Assembly (NCBI GenBank): GCA_963170055.1 | Contig: CAUJGJ010000002.1 | Coordinates: forward strand, 2,886,346-2,950,345 | Source of the DNA: Halisarca cf. caerulea | Lineage: Eukaryota; Porifera; Demospongiae; Chondrillida; Halisarcidae | Length of the DNA stretch: 64,000 nt | Reading direction: 5' to 3' | Notes under the pieces: model-generated | What the model was told of the DNA's origin: nothing | The model's input: only the letters and a program-made list of their open reading frames with translations | Databases searched by the model: none | Made by a program: the position numbers and the translations under genes | Shown here: piece after piece, positions 1-36,500 of the stretch | Numbering within the stretch: position 1 is the stretch's first letter | How the letters are laid out: each line of letters opens with the position of its first letter

Positions 1-360
1 ATATCAGCATGTACTGCATACCAGCATGTACTGCATACCAGCATGTACAGCATACCAGCATGTACTGCATACCAGCATGTACTGCATACCAGCATGTACT
101 GCATATCAGCATGTACTGCATATCAGCATGTACTGCATATCAGCATGTACTGCATACCAGCATGTACTGCATACCAGCATGTACTGCATATCAGCATGTA
201 CTGCATATCAGCATGTACTGCATACCAGCATGTACTGCATATCAGCATGTACTGCATATCAGCATGTACTGCATATCAGCATGTACTGCATATCAGCATG
301 TACTGCATATCAGCATGTACTGCATATCAGCATGTACTGCATACCAGCATGTACTGCACA
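1..360. repeat. 17-bp minisatellite at left window edge
   Basis: About 21 head-to-tail copies of a 17-bp unit (core CAGCATGTACTGCATA) with only C/T variation at one or two positions. The array runs off the left edge. Because 17 is not a multiple of 3, all three forward frames stay open and give artificial tyrosine/cysteine-rich ORFs. It lies beyond the last mapped ANAPC1 exon and is probably intronic. Confidence 0.95.
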
Positions 361-399
361 TGAGTGGGCAACACACTACTGTGATAAGGTGAAACCTCT

Positions 400-548
400 C
401 TTATCCGACATTCTCTCTAATCTGACCATCTTATGAGGTACAGTCACTATATTGAAGTATGGTAAGAGGCCCTCCATAATCTGACAACCTCCTAATCTGT
501 CATTATTCTCAGGTCCCATTGAGCGTTGGATTAGAGAGGTTTCCCTGC
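400..548. mobile_element. pogo/Tigger-like MITE
   Basis: Short element whose ends read GTGAAACCTCTCTTATC and GGATTAGAGAGGTTTCCCTG, i.e. imperfect inverted terminal repeats of the CAGTGGAACCTC type. A homologous copy with the same internal sequence lies at 18534-18713. No coding capacity. Ends of this style are known from pogo/Tigger DNA transposons; the assignment is by end similarity only. Confidence 0.6.
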
Positions 549-878
549 ATAGGCTTGTCCAACCACAAGTGAGGCTAGAATAAGTATCAGATGAAACAAG
601 GTGTCGGGTACATCACTTTACCCCGGAAATACTTCACCACCCCATGGAATGCACAGTACAGGATGCTAGACCAGTAGATTTACAAATGAACCAGAGCCTA
701 ACACACACAGAGAATGTGGATACAGTGAAACCACTGTAACCAACAACTCAATAATCCAACATTCTCTCTGATCTGACAGTATTCCGAGGGACAATCACAG
801 TGCTTGTGTACTAAGAAACATTGGATAGTCTGACCCCAACATACGGTATTATGTGTGCACTGGTACTGCTGGTCGTAC

Positions 879-19704
<18,826 letters not shown>

Positions 19705-20996
19705 GCTTTGCAGGGCCAGAGGGCGTGGTTGGTAAAAATAGCGCGGGACGACTCACGTTTTCCCTGTTAGCACTACTGGGCGTTTATACCCTAAAATCTA
19801 AGCGCTAACACTGTAGCCACCGACTTCTATACCCAACATTCCATTCAACCCAACGTGTTCAGGTTGCTTGAACTACAGATATTTTGTACTTACCTATGTA
19901 CGTATAGGATAGCAATGTTTGAACTGTAGATCCTTTGTACTATGTATGATACATGCATGACTACCAAAGGTGTGTAGTCTTGTACCTGTGGTGGCACCAG
20001 CACTGACTTGGATGCCAACTATACCGCTCTCACCAACAGTCTGAAACAACTGAGCAAAAATCTACGTAAGGATGCATAAGGTCATCCAAGTGACAGCCTA
20101 GGTAGGAGACTAAACACTGCAATCTTGGATAAGTTGACTGCACGTTGAAATTGAGCTTGTTTAGACCACTGCAGATTATCAAAGGATAGGGTTGAGCTGC
20201 CATGCCAAATCTTGTCCCCCTAAAAGTGGTCTGGCGTAGGCACTTATATCTAATACAATCTCAACTGTTGAGGCGTTAGGGTTAGGGTTGGGATATGGTT
20301 TAGCATCATAACACAGTCGAGGGCGACAAGTTACGGGTGGGGACCATTACAGAGCATCTGTGATCTGAGCTGCGTAATGTGGAGGACAACACACAGCAAG
20401 CAGTGCCAATGAAGGAATACTACATGCATACTACGACATGAAGGAATCACATACGTGTAGTTGTCTCCATAATTTACACATACCAATAGAATGAACAAAC
20501 ATGGACATAAAAGAAACAAATATCAAGTAGTTTATAGCAAAATGTCTCATTGCGAAGTTGACGAGGTACTTCCTGGTACTGACCCTTCCTATGGAAGAAA
20601 AACGGAGTACAAACATGACAAACACAAGTAACAATTATTATATCCTGGTGGGACAACATTCACATCCAACACGCATCCACCGTACAACCACAGATAATAT
20701 ATACATACATATGTATAATATTACCTATGGTACAACTACCGCCATGCATAGCTAAGGCCAGGCCACAAAATGTGGAGTATTAACTCTAAACACTAAAGCA
20801 CTTCTATGAGGACCCATATGGCTGAATTGCCCCATGCAACACTATACATGCCAAGCACTGACAGTAACATGATGTGGGTAGTAGCTTTTGAGCGTGACCA
20901 AAGCTCTGGGGTGGCATCAATACACATTATTATGTTCAGCTGCAGATTGATCCCACAAATGTAACGTACATGCACCTTTGTCTGGGTGGTAGGTGA
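19705..20996. other. Intergenic, upstream of ANAPC1 / downstream of MZT1
   Basis: About 1.3 kb. I see no conserved exon, RNA gene or clear element apart from two TTAGGG units near 20277 and scattered GTACGTA words. The ANAPC1 promoter must lie near its right-hand start, but no TATA box is evident. Confidence 0.5.
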
Positions 20997-21309
20997 CTAA
21001 TTAAAAGTAGTTGATACCTGTAACGCTGCTGCTTCTCGTCTCAATTCCTGAATGACAGTAGCCAGGGCTTCTGGGTTCACCCCTGCTTCACAAAGTTGAA
21101 TACACACGCGTAACGTGTCGTCGTTTAATCCAGTATTCAATAACTTTGATATTTCTTTCACGACTACATTATACAAAGATAACATTATTACTTGGTTTCT
21201 TCGTATATATCACTAGGGCTAATTATTCTGTAAGCGCACTGCACCAACCTTCAAAGGCCTCGCGAGCTTCGGCCACCCGCTCTTGATTAGAACCGCCCTT
21301 GGTCGCCAT
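20997..21309 (-). CDS. MZT1: MOZART1 (MZT1), gamma-tubulin complex small subunit
   Basis: Small protein that binds the N-termini of gamma-tubulin complex proteins and helps recruit the gamma-tubulin ring complex to spindle poles. Exon 1 is 21249-21309 ([20 protein letters not shown]), exon 2 is 20997-21163; the junction is GAAG|GTTGGT to TGTAG|TCGTG, phase 1. The core [29 protein letters not shown] and [12 protein letters not shown] matches the single helical domain of MZT1 almost residue for residue. The product is 75 residues, close to the usual size of about 70-82. The last residues VSTTFN follow a CAG|GTATCA that could instead be a donor to a third short exon, as vertebrate genes have three exons. 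Only 117 bp separate its start codon from the SYVN1 stop on the same strand. Confidence 0.92.
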
Positions 21310-21426
21310 TTTATTTCCATTCAAAAGGGAATTAATATTGTCCCGTCCAAACTAACAAAAATTACTGACATTTTGTACTGCGCATAGACTCTCTAGAGTA
21401 TAGAGTGTCTACATGTACTGCGTAAG

Positions 21427-26894
<5,468 letters not shown>

Positions 26895-27377
26895 TTCTCT
26901 CTTCGTGGGTTGTTGTATTGCGCAATGTCGATACGCACGAGAGTTCCATTGGTCACTTCCGTCGAGGTTGTCTGTGGATGATGCAATGGCTTCAATCAAG
27001 ACCGCTACATTGCCTATTGCAATATGCTTCATAGTTTGTCATGTCACATTTGTTCTATATGCCCATATTGCGTAAGAGTTTGGGTTGTCAAGACTGCTTG
27101 CGACTACAGCTGTAAAAAAAAAAACATGCAAATTGGCTACACATTAACCAATGTTCAGTTTTCACAATTATTTATAAAACTGGGCCTAGCCACACAATAG
27201 TGAAACCAAATAAATACACGGTATAGGGAAATTGTCAGAAATTACACCACTGAATAATAGTGAGCCCATATGGATGAGAAACAATACATTAACTCATTGA
27301 TGGTGATATAATCTTACTTGTATGTACAATAAAAGAGATTAATACACTCACAATGAAAAGATTTCAATCCATAAGAG
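26895..27377. other. Intergenic SYVN1-DCLRE1C
   Basis: About 480 bp between the SYVN1 start and the DCLRE1C stop. It should hold the SYVN1 promoter and the DCLRE1C 3' UTR. An AATAAA-type word (complement side) may serve polyadenylation, but nothing decisive is visible. Confidence 0.4.
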
Positions 27378-28141
27378 TTATATATCTTCAAAAGCAATGG
27401 TCATAACAGGAGTTGCGGGCTCTGGTGTAGCAGGGATCCAGGATTTGGAAGAGCCTTGGGAGCCCATCTCAAGGTTGTCGTCACAGACAGTTACATCTGA
27501 ATCACTACTGAAAACAGAAGACTGCGTCAAATCTATAGTTTCATTACTAGTCTGTGTACTTTTACATGTCTTCCCAGGTGGCAATATGGGATGCTCACTC
27601 GTCCCCTTGGCAGACAACTGTCTTTCATCACCATGCTGCAACAGGCTATCGTGATATACACTCTCCTCTGATAATGACAGTTCAAGGGATGTCTGATTGT
27701 GTTCTTCGCTGTCACCGCTGTTCTTGGTAGTCAGAGGGGACCTCATAGGTGACAGAGTCAGACTTGACTTCTTTCCCTCTGGACTGCTTGCCAGTAAGCG
27801 AGGTAAAGCTTGGACTGCAGCTGTGTTGGGCTTTGAAGAAGACTTCACATTGCAGCCACTTCCGGGACTTGATTCAATGTCGTCGTCAGAATAGCATGGT
27901 CTCTTCCGTGTGCTACAATGTCTATTGTTTTGGTTAGCAGGGGACCTCTTGCTTGGGGAGGATTGACAAACCAGATCCTTCATTCTCTCTATTACATCTA
28001 TTGGTTTTGAGTCCCAGGGCGTGACAACGCACGGAATAATGGATTTTGGTTTGAGATATTTCACAAAATCTCGAATCTACATGAGGTAAAACAAAGGCAA
28101 AGTCAATCAAACACTAAAACTATCACAATAATATTCAAATC

Positions 28142-28207
<66 letters not shown>

Positions 28208-28209
28208 AA

Positions 28210-28270
<61 letters not shown>

Positions 28271-28403
28271 GGATGGCATATATCACTTACTTCACCAAAA
28301 CTTGCATGCATTGAATGCAATACTCTCCAACAATGAAAAGCAACAATATATCTACAACAGAAGATTTATATTAGCAATATCAATTAATGAGTGATCATTT
28401 CTC

Positions 28404-28443
<40 letters not shown>

Positions 28444-28788
28444 GCATATATACACAAACACAAACTCATCCAACACATACTGTGCATACACATACACACC
28501 AACAGATGGCACTGAGCACCAATCACCAAATCTATGTCAGCCACTCACACTTTGATCTGATCAAATTTAGCTGAATGTCTTGCAAACCACTGAGTTGATG
28601 GTTTAATTCTGAGAACAAGAGGATGCTGTTTGCTAAACCCACTACCATGAGCTCCACAAGGCAACCCTTTCCCATATCTTGTGCCTTTCTGAAGGAGACA
28701 AATGTCTGAATGTATACATATAAGGTATGTGTGTATGAACATGCACACACACATACGTACGTACACACACATGCACACACCATGAATG

Positions 28789-28850
<62 letters not shown>

Positions 28851-29158
28851 ACACACACACACACACAAACACACTTCCATGCCCACAACCAACATTATAC
28901 TACAGAGTAACTAGATATTTAAACCAACAAATACCCAAACTGCATGTACCAACATGCATATTCCTACACCTACTGTATACACATGATATTGTAACACTTA
29001 ACATCAAGTGTATGTACATTTGCCCTGCATGCATGCACTCTAGTGTCCTGTCCACTTGTGGTCAGACAGTCCAGCACAGCTGGTATCTCATGGTAGGCTT
29101 TGTACCGCCATTGGTTAACATGAACCTTCACAAACAAGAATACATTAGTGATCCACTG

Positions 29159-29255
<97 letters not shown>

Positions 29256-29273
29256 CGTACATGCATGTGTGTG

Positions 29274-29335
<62 letters not shown>

Positions 29336-29738
29336 ATATGTGTGTACGTGTGTACATGTGTGCATATGTATCTGTACAATATCAGTACACACACATACTG
29401 CACGTATGTGCAAAGGAACATGTAATGTGTGTGTAAACTGTGTGGTCAGTCACCTTCATATTAAACTTCTGATACACACCAAGGAAAATGTGCTCAAACC
29501 CAAAGCAACTGCAGTCCAGCTGCACCACATGTCGATCACTCTCAGACAACCACCTGTGCACACACAAGCGAATGAAGGGGTGAGAGTTAAGGAGGATGAG
29601 AGGGGGAGGGGTTGGAGACATGTAGCATGTGTGGTACAAGCCTCACTCTTCCATTAGGAGAAGTATCTCATCTCTTGATGCCTCCTGTGCAAAAGATATG
29701 CCAATACTGTTATAATACATGTACACATGTACTGTACA

Positions 29739-29794
<56 letters not shown>

Positions 29795-32700
29795 AACACT
29801 GCAGCAACATGTGTTAGTGTATATCCATTTGCCCAGACTTTACACAAGACTGTCTGTAGGGAAGTGGCTCTGATTTTAGCCACATTTCAACAGAAGAAAG
29901 GCACAAACTGGTACATACGTACATTCATTTGGCAGCTGAGTACAATAACATGCAGATGTGTACGTACGTATATACACAATACTAGTCTATGCATGCATGC
30001 TCATAAATTCTCTACCTACTACAAACTGCTTAGTAAGTAAACAGTAGTAGTAGTGGGTTAGTACGTACTCCTGCATGATAACTACTCCTCATTCTGTCCC
30101 CTCCTCTACATACAGTACATACGTAAATCTGTCCTGATAGTAAGTACCTCTGATAAGAAGTACTGATTTTGTGTACGTACTAAGATCTATTGTACATACA
30201 GTAGACTTGGTGTATCCATGGTATACTCAAGCCCAAAACCACCACAACACAAGTACGTACATCACACCAACCACTCTAAGACAACCACACAGAACAGCGC
30301 AGCCTCCGATGCACAGTTATATACGTAGTTCTCCACATATGGTACTCACCCTCGATGGGAGCCTGGTCACATTTGGATGACAGAATGTTGTGTCGATGTA
30401 CAGAGAGTCTAATTCGACAACTCTACAAGAGGGTAAGATACGTAATTGAGGCATGATCTGCATCCGACAGTACATACACATGCATACGCCACAGGTCAGA
30501 CCTGTCTCCACAGTGCAAAGCAGGAATTCTCTGGAGATCTTCTACACTCAGTCTAAAATCACCTTCGGTAGCCACAAATAAACGAGAAGTAACACAATGA
30601 AAACCATATGTATGTACACAACACACACCCAGGCAGCACACACCTGTATAAAGGATATTACGCTGTCCCTGCTGAAATAGAAACCTGAGTGCACAAGCAG
30701 GGTAAAGGTGAAAAATGTCAAGGCGCTACAGACACTAGTACACCAAGTGCCAAGTGGCCACTCCATACGTACGTACATGGTAGATCCAGGGCAGTGCCCA
30801 GCTGGTAGTAGGACGATGGAAACCGATTCTGTTGAGTCTGAAATGGATAGAGTGACTGGCTCTTCCATTGGCAAGGATTTCTAAAACACAAACGGAGAGA
30901 TGCACATGTGCTCACAATAGTAACACTAGACTGCTCCAGTAAGACTCTGCAGCGGCATAACAAATGATGCCCATAAAACTATGCACATAAGCTCTGAGCC
31001 CTTTCAGCAGACAAGTATGTACTGTATGTATAAACATACGATTCATATGATACATACATACTGTACATACGTACCTATCACATCATGTGAAATATTCAAG
31101 TACAACATACAAAACTCACTACCATGGAACCTCTGATAGTGGACTCTCCCAAATAAGGACACAGTATAATAAACCTCTCTACAAAGGACACGACTTACCG
31201 TCCCAGCATAATTCCTATAATATATTTTGAAATAGGAAAACCTCTCTACAAAGAGCAAATCAGCTGAATGTATGCCGGACCCAAGGTGTCCTTTATTCAC
31301 AGGTCCACTGTGTACAGGGCATCAACAGCCCAGTGAAGCACAAAGACCAAGAAAATCACATGCATCCAACATCATCAATCTGCCCCACCCAACATCATCA
31401 ATCTGCCCCACCCAACATCATCAATCTGCCCCATCTGACATCATCTATCTGCCCCACTCAACATCATCAACCTGCTCCACTCCACATCATCAACCTGCCC
31501 CACTCAACATCATCATCAACCTGCTCCACTCAACATCATCATCAACATGCTCCACTCAACATCATCAACCTGCCCCACTCAACATCATCATCAACATGCT
31601 CCACTCAACATCATCAACCTGCTCCACTCCACATCATCAACCTGCCCCACTCAACATCATCATCAACATGCCCCACTCAACATCATCAACCTGCTCCACT
31701 CAACATCATCAACCTGCCCCACTCAACATCATCAACCCGCCCCACTCAACATCATCAACCCGCCCCACTCAACATCATCATCAACATGCCCCACTCAACA
31801 TCATCAACCTGCCCCACCCAACATCATCAACCTGCTCCACTCAACATCATCAACCTGCCCCACCCGACAACATCATCAACCTGCCCCACCCAACAACATC
31901 AACAACACGACTCCCCCACCTACACCTACATCAACAACAGCAAAAAGAAAAGCACATACATAGACCAAACAAGAGAGTAGAACAGAAGTTGCATATACAC
32001 ATGATGTATGCATGTCTTGTGCATAAGACTACAAAGTCTATGTCCACTTGCAGGAGTATTAAGCGCGTACATACATGTATGCCTACATACTTGTCATATG
32101 TGCCGTACAAAGAATATCTTATGCAATAACCTACCAAGTATGGCGACAAGGCTTTGCAGTCAGGATCACATCTCAACAGAGCTCTTGTGACATCTGAACA
32201 GTACAGGTGTGTGTTTCTGCAAATACAGACATTCACACCCTACTAACAAACACTGGACGATCCGGTAGACCGTTGAAACTCACTTTCTCTGTAACACCTC
32301 AATGAACTCTGGTGCAGTAATGCCTTCCATGTGATCTACAAGCGCAACGGGAGATTCAGTGGAAGAAGATAGACAGAAATGAGGACATGGGTAGCAAGGC
32401 TGCAGCAAACACTACTTCGAATGTGGAGTGGAACACCTTCTTAAGATTAAACTCAGGGGACCACCCCTAAATGCTTGTCCTAAGAGCGAGCCTAAGAGAA
32501 ATTTCATAATAAGGGAGGCTTCCACTGGACATACTCCCACGCCATTCTACACAACTGCGTTTTGTAGTGGTCTCTCACAGCACGCGTACACTTAAACTAT
32601 AGATACTACTGCTCTTTTTCTACCCCCCACCCCTTACCCTTCACTACTCACTGTTCCTACCAACACCAATTGATGGCTGAAAAGCATTTAAATCAAAGAT

Positions 32701-33367
32701 TAGGTTAGGTTAGGTTAGGTTAGGTAAGCTTATTTTGACAGGGGAAGCCTTTAGCCAATTGGCTACTACTCTAGGCACCCTGTAATAACACAGTACACAA
32801 CAGAAAAGGGAGGAAAACTGTACAAAAAAGAGAATTGAAATAAATGTTAATAATAGGGCATGCAATGTCATTCATTTAATAATAATATTGAAAAAGAGAG
32901 TCAAAAATTCAAAGTTAATGGAAGACATGCTAATATAAGAATCATGCAAGTGTGTTCAAATAGTTAAGAGCGGCTGTGTGCGGATGTGCGAGTTGATGGA
33001 AGGGTAGTTAGGTTGTGTGTACGTGTGTTGTGGCAATGGGAGGGACGATGGAAGAGAGATGATAAGTATGAAGGTGCTAGTGAATTGTGACATCTGTAGA
33101 CGAGTTCAGATGTCACAATTCACTAGCACCTTCATACTTATCATCTCTCTTCCATCGTCCCTCCTGATACTAAAGATACTATGTCTGAACATAGATATAA
33201 TGCAAGAATCTAAAACTGTTGGTAGTTGAAGCAAAATAAACTCTGCAGGACTCACCTTTATGGCAATGTGACAAGAAGAAGAGTTTTCCAAGTCTTAAAT
33301 TCCCGCTTACGAAATGGTCCACCACCACTCCAGGAAGCTCTATAATTCTCCCATTAAACGAGCTCAT
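27378..33367 (-). CDS. DCLRE1C: Artemis (DCLRE1C), SNM1-family beta-CASP nuclease
   Basis: Metallo-beta-lactamase/beta-CASP nuclease that opens hairpins and trims ends in non-homologous end joining. Thirteen exons with continuous phase give 556 residues (human 692, whose tail is longer): 33256-33367, 32284-32335, 32135-32216, 30777-30880, 30644-30684, 30502-30562, 30350-30422, 29647-29684, 29454-29553, 29018-29125, 28549-28688, 28291-28351, 27378-28076. The start MSSFNGRIIELPG is typical of Artemis rather than SNM1A/B. Motif 2 HxHxDH (LSHCHKDHMEG) spans the first intron; LLPAGHCPGS is motif 3, ILYTGDFRL motif 4, and LYIDTTFCHP and RVHACRA are beta-CASP signatures. SMHASFGEIRDF and KPKSIIPCVV close the catalytic core. 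The last exon encodes a Ser-rich low-complexity tail, as in other Artemis proteins. The C-terminal DNA-ligase-IV-binding motif is not recognisable to me. Confidence 0.94.
28143..28268. repeat. (CA)n microsatellite
   Basis: About 125 bp of CA with one AAACAAAG interruption near 28203, in a DCLRE1C intron between the last two exons. Confidence 0.97.
28405..28441. repeat. Short (CA)n microsatellite
   Basis: About 36 bp of CA dinucleotides in a DCLRE1C intron. Confidence 0.93.
28789..28868. repeat. (CA)n microsatellite
   Basis: About 75 bp of CA dinucleotides with one CTC interruption, in a DCLRE1C intron. Confidence 0.95.
29161..29336. repeat. Paired (TG)n microsatellites
   Basis: Two TG arrays of about 90 and 65 bp separated by a GCGTGCGTACATGCATG-like spacer, in the DCLRE1C intron between exons 29454-29553 and 29018-29125. 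Confidence 0.97.
29748..29792. repeat. (CA)n microsatellite
   Basis: About 42 bp of CA dinucleotides in a DCLRE1C intron. Confidence 0.95.
31350..31915. repeat. 21/24-bp minisatellite (CATCAT-rich)
   Basis: About 25 units built from CATCATCAACCTGCCCCACT, with length variants that insert one extra CAT. Periods are multiples of 3, so two forward frames stay open for more than 200 codons (Thr/Ser/His/Gln/Pro-rich). These ORFs are antisense and intronic to DCLRE1C and are not genes. Confidence 0.95.
32697..32800 (-). mobile_element. 3' fragment of the SINE family with TTAGG-type tail
   Basis: On the minus strand, AGTAGCCAATTGGCTAAAGG and the following AAATAAG correspond to the body of the SINE at 13454-13810. 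The tail here is (CCTAA)n, about five units, instead of an ATCCA-type repeat. Located in DCLRE1C intron 1. Confidence 0.6.
33039..33164. repeat. Perfect 58-bp inverted repeat with 10-bp loop
   Basis: Left arm 33039-33096 and right arm 33107-33164 are exact complements over 58 bases by direct comparison; the loop is TAGACGAGTT. A transcript would form an uninterrupted 58-bp hairpin. Located in DCLRE1C intron 1, about 90 bp from the end of exon 1. No terminal repeats or target duplications stand out. Confidence 0.95.
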
Positions 33368-33576
33368 GCCTCGAATATAATAAAGAACACAAACCTAAAA
33401 TGCTATAAATAAATCATTCAAATCAACCGGTGAAGGATATACAGCTGTCTAAAAGTTACTCGGTTACAATACAAACAAACAACAAAACATTGATTCCAAT
33501 CAACAACGGCCATTTTGGAGAATATTGCTCGTGGAAGACACGCCCATTTTGATGTGAAACGGGTCCTGGAGGAATA
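33368..33576. promoter_or_regulatory. Candidate bidirectional promoter, DCLRE1C / DUF445-like gene
   Basis: Only 209 bp separate the divergent start codons at 33367 (minus) and 33577 (plus). Both transcripts must start in or very near this stretch unless 5' UTR introns exist. No TATA box is evident; the words AACAACGGCCATTTTGGAG and ACACGCCCATTTTG fall near its centre. Confidence 0.55.
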
Positions 33577-36500
33577 ATGACAACTGTTTCGGTCAAGTTG
33601 CGGAGAAATCTTGACCATTTGACGCGAAGTCTGCTATTAAAGCCATCTAGCGTGGAAAGCAATAAACCGAGCGACATTTCCCTCACTAGCTTTGAAGTCA
33701 AGGTAAGATGCTGTCGACTCCAAGCAGGTTGTTATTGCCCATTGAAACAGCGAAACGATTTCAAATTCACTTGCGTTGGATTATACGAAATGGACGTATG
33801 ACGTTGATCTCCCCACAGCATTTGTAGCTAAGTAGTGCTCTTTGTAAACGATTATATTTGTAAACATATTTACAGTACAGACATAGGTAGTCTGACGGGG
33901 CCAGACCGAATTCCTCCATTTGCAGGAGGAAAAACGTTTTTCCTCCTGCAAATGGAGAAATTCTGTATTTATCTCTCTCTCTATATATATGTCACCCACT
34001 ACCTTCTGCCGGATTAGGATAAGCCACCATTAATTCTATATGCTTTGTCTGGCCCTCTAGGATGAACTACTCAAGTCTGAAGAACATGTGTTCCTCAAAG
34101 AACTGGATGAACATATTCTTGATGATGCCGAGACATTTCAAGGGATTCCACCACACTCCAGAAGGGCGAATTTACTAAGGAGATGTTCCACTTGCTGCAA
34201 GATATGTGTTCTCAACAAAGCGGCTGTTAGCCTCTGGTTTACATTGTTCCTCATATTTGTTGCACTTGTTTTACTCATACCGGAGAGGATTCTAATTGAG
34301 AATGCCAGGAGGAATAATGAGAGTCTTAGCAGCAGGAGTGATATCTTCTCCATTACATTAGCTTCGAGGTATTTTTTGAACATGGGTTTGGTTGGGTTCA
34401 TGAGTGGACTCACCAATCTTTTTGCAAATCTACTTCTGTTTTATGGGATACCGAGTATACCAGGATGCGCGTGAGTACATGCATTACACTGCATGCAGTG
34501 TCTGTTTGTGTGCGAAGTGTATAATTTCGTAATACTGTATATCCGGGAGTATTGGCAGTTATTAAATTTAGAAATTTGTGCAAAATCAGGCTGTAATTCA
34601 ATTTTGGTAGAAATTAAATGTGGCCATTGCACTGCAAGGACAAAGCATAATCAGTAGATCTACGCAAATTTGGTGATAGAAATTTGGCAATTTGCGCCAC
34701 CAAATTAAGAATATGTTAAATTTTCCGGATATACAGTAGTCTTATCACGGCGCATGATGTATAGGGCATAGGGTGTACAGGTGATGCAGAAAATATGGCT
34801 GCCCATATTTTAGGACTGAATGTACACATTTTCCCTAAGAGCTTGGACAGCCCACTTCACCGCACCTGACCTGTGTACATATCTGCTTTGCATGGTGTGT
34901 GACATGTTTATTGACAGCAAGATTCTTGCGTGTGTGCTCAGCTGCAGTATGTTAGGGATGTGCTCCTGGCTTTATGTACGTATGTGTAGTGGGTTGTGTT
35001 GCTGTGCAATATGCATTAGTGTAAGTACCCTAAATCGGGAAATATTCGCGAACATTAAATTTCGCAAATTGGAGTCAAATCTGGTAGGCAAGAAGTTTCG
35101 CGAGTTTCACCATAGATTGTCTATACCTATACTTTGGAATGTGTGCAGAAATATTCACGACAAAAAAATCTGTGTGTAGTTAATTGGCAAAAAATGCAAA
35201 TATTATTGGTCGTGAAACTTTCTCAGTTTAGGGTATTGCACTTTATTTACAATAACCAGAAACCACTTGAAATCAAACGCACTGGGACCGATGAAAATCT
35301 CCCTTTTATAGACAAGTGTACAGATCAGTCACTGTCTGTATGTACGTAGGATCCAAATGTAAAGCAAATATCCTTAAGCCTGGTTCACAATACGTTGTAA
35401 GATCATGTCGCAAGAGGTTTTGACTGATCGCAGCATGATCGCAGGTAATAGAACTCAGTTTTACTCCCTGCGATGTCGCTTAGTATTTCACCGTAAATTC
35501 CTGTGTTTCAGCATGTTCATAAAATGGCTGGATATCTTCATTTCAACTGTATTTTGTAGCAACTACTATTTGCGGCGTAAGCCTTGCGACGTATTGTGAA
35601 CCAGGCTTTAGTCTGTGACAGGACTTCAAAATACATTCAGATTACAGAGGGTTCAGTTTAGGAGTGGTTTAACTGCACTATATGTGTCATAGTGTACAAC
35701 CTACATGGTGTGATCAGCAGTTTGTTCACTGTAGTGTTGTTCAACGTCGATACAAGGAGATAAAATGGATAATCAAGGAGGTCGTTTTAAACCTATTATT
35801 TGAGTCAGAATTTCTGGAAAGATACGTAACTCAAGAGCTGCAAAAGGCTTCCACCAACATCAAGATTGAAGAAAGCATAAAGACAGCAGTGAATTCACGA
35901 GACGTTGAATTGCTAGTTCTTGCACACCTCTCTGAGATTTATGAAGAACCTGAGGGTTACTTTCTGAAAGAAATGGGCCTCAAACACGATGTCCTCTATT
36001 CCCTTGTGAAGCCTTTTGTCCTGATGCTGTGTGCCGAAGCTGCTCCTCTAGTTCTCCAAGAACTCTCTGAATCACAGCAGGTGAGCAGTCCTGTGCATTA
36101 GGAATTGCTATCCGGGGGGGGGGGGTTAACAGACAGACAGGACAGGTCAAGGTGGAAAGAGGACAGGGACACAAAATGTATTCTTGTGGGAAAGAAACGA
36201 GTGCAAAGTCATGTATCCATGCATGTGTATAAGAACATTGTCCCTCAGCTTGAAAGGAAGACAAAGGGAAGTATGGGAGATTCTACCATGAAGGGGGGGA
36301 GAGGGGCAAGGACCCACTATTCCTATGGACGTACTTCTATTGTAGATGAAGCCCTACATATGTATGGGAGAGTACACTGACATGTACTGATCAAAGATAC
36401 ACCTTGACATGCACACATGCTGCCTTCTAGAAGCACTAAACGTTGCTCCCTAATGAGCAACCTCTGTATTGTGTGGTACATGTAGCATTGTCGTCTCGTT

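Noticed and set aside
9..436. Tyr/Cys/His-rich plus-strand ORFs at the left edge
   Set aside because: Artefacts of the 17-bp array, open in all three frames.
31272..32129. 285-codon plus-strand His/Thr/Pro-rich ORF
   Set aside because: Generated by the CATCAT minisatellite; antisense to DCLRE1C and intronic.
32701..32726. Telomere or internal telomeric repeat (TTAGG)n
   Set aside because: Only about five units, directly attached to a SINE 3' end; better explained as the SINE tail.
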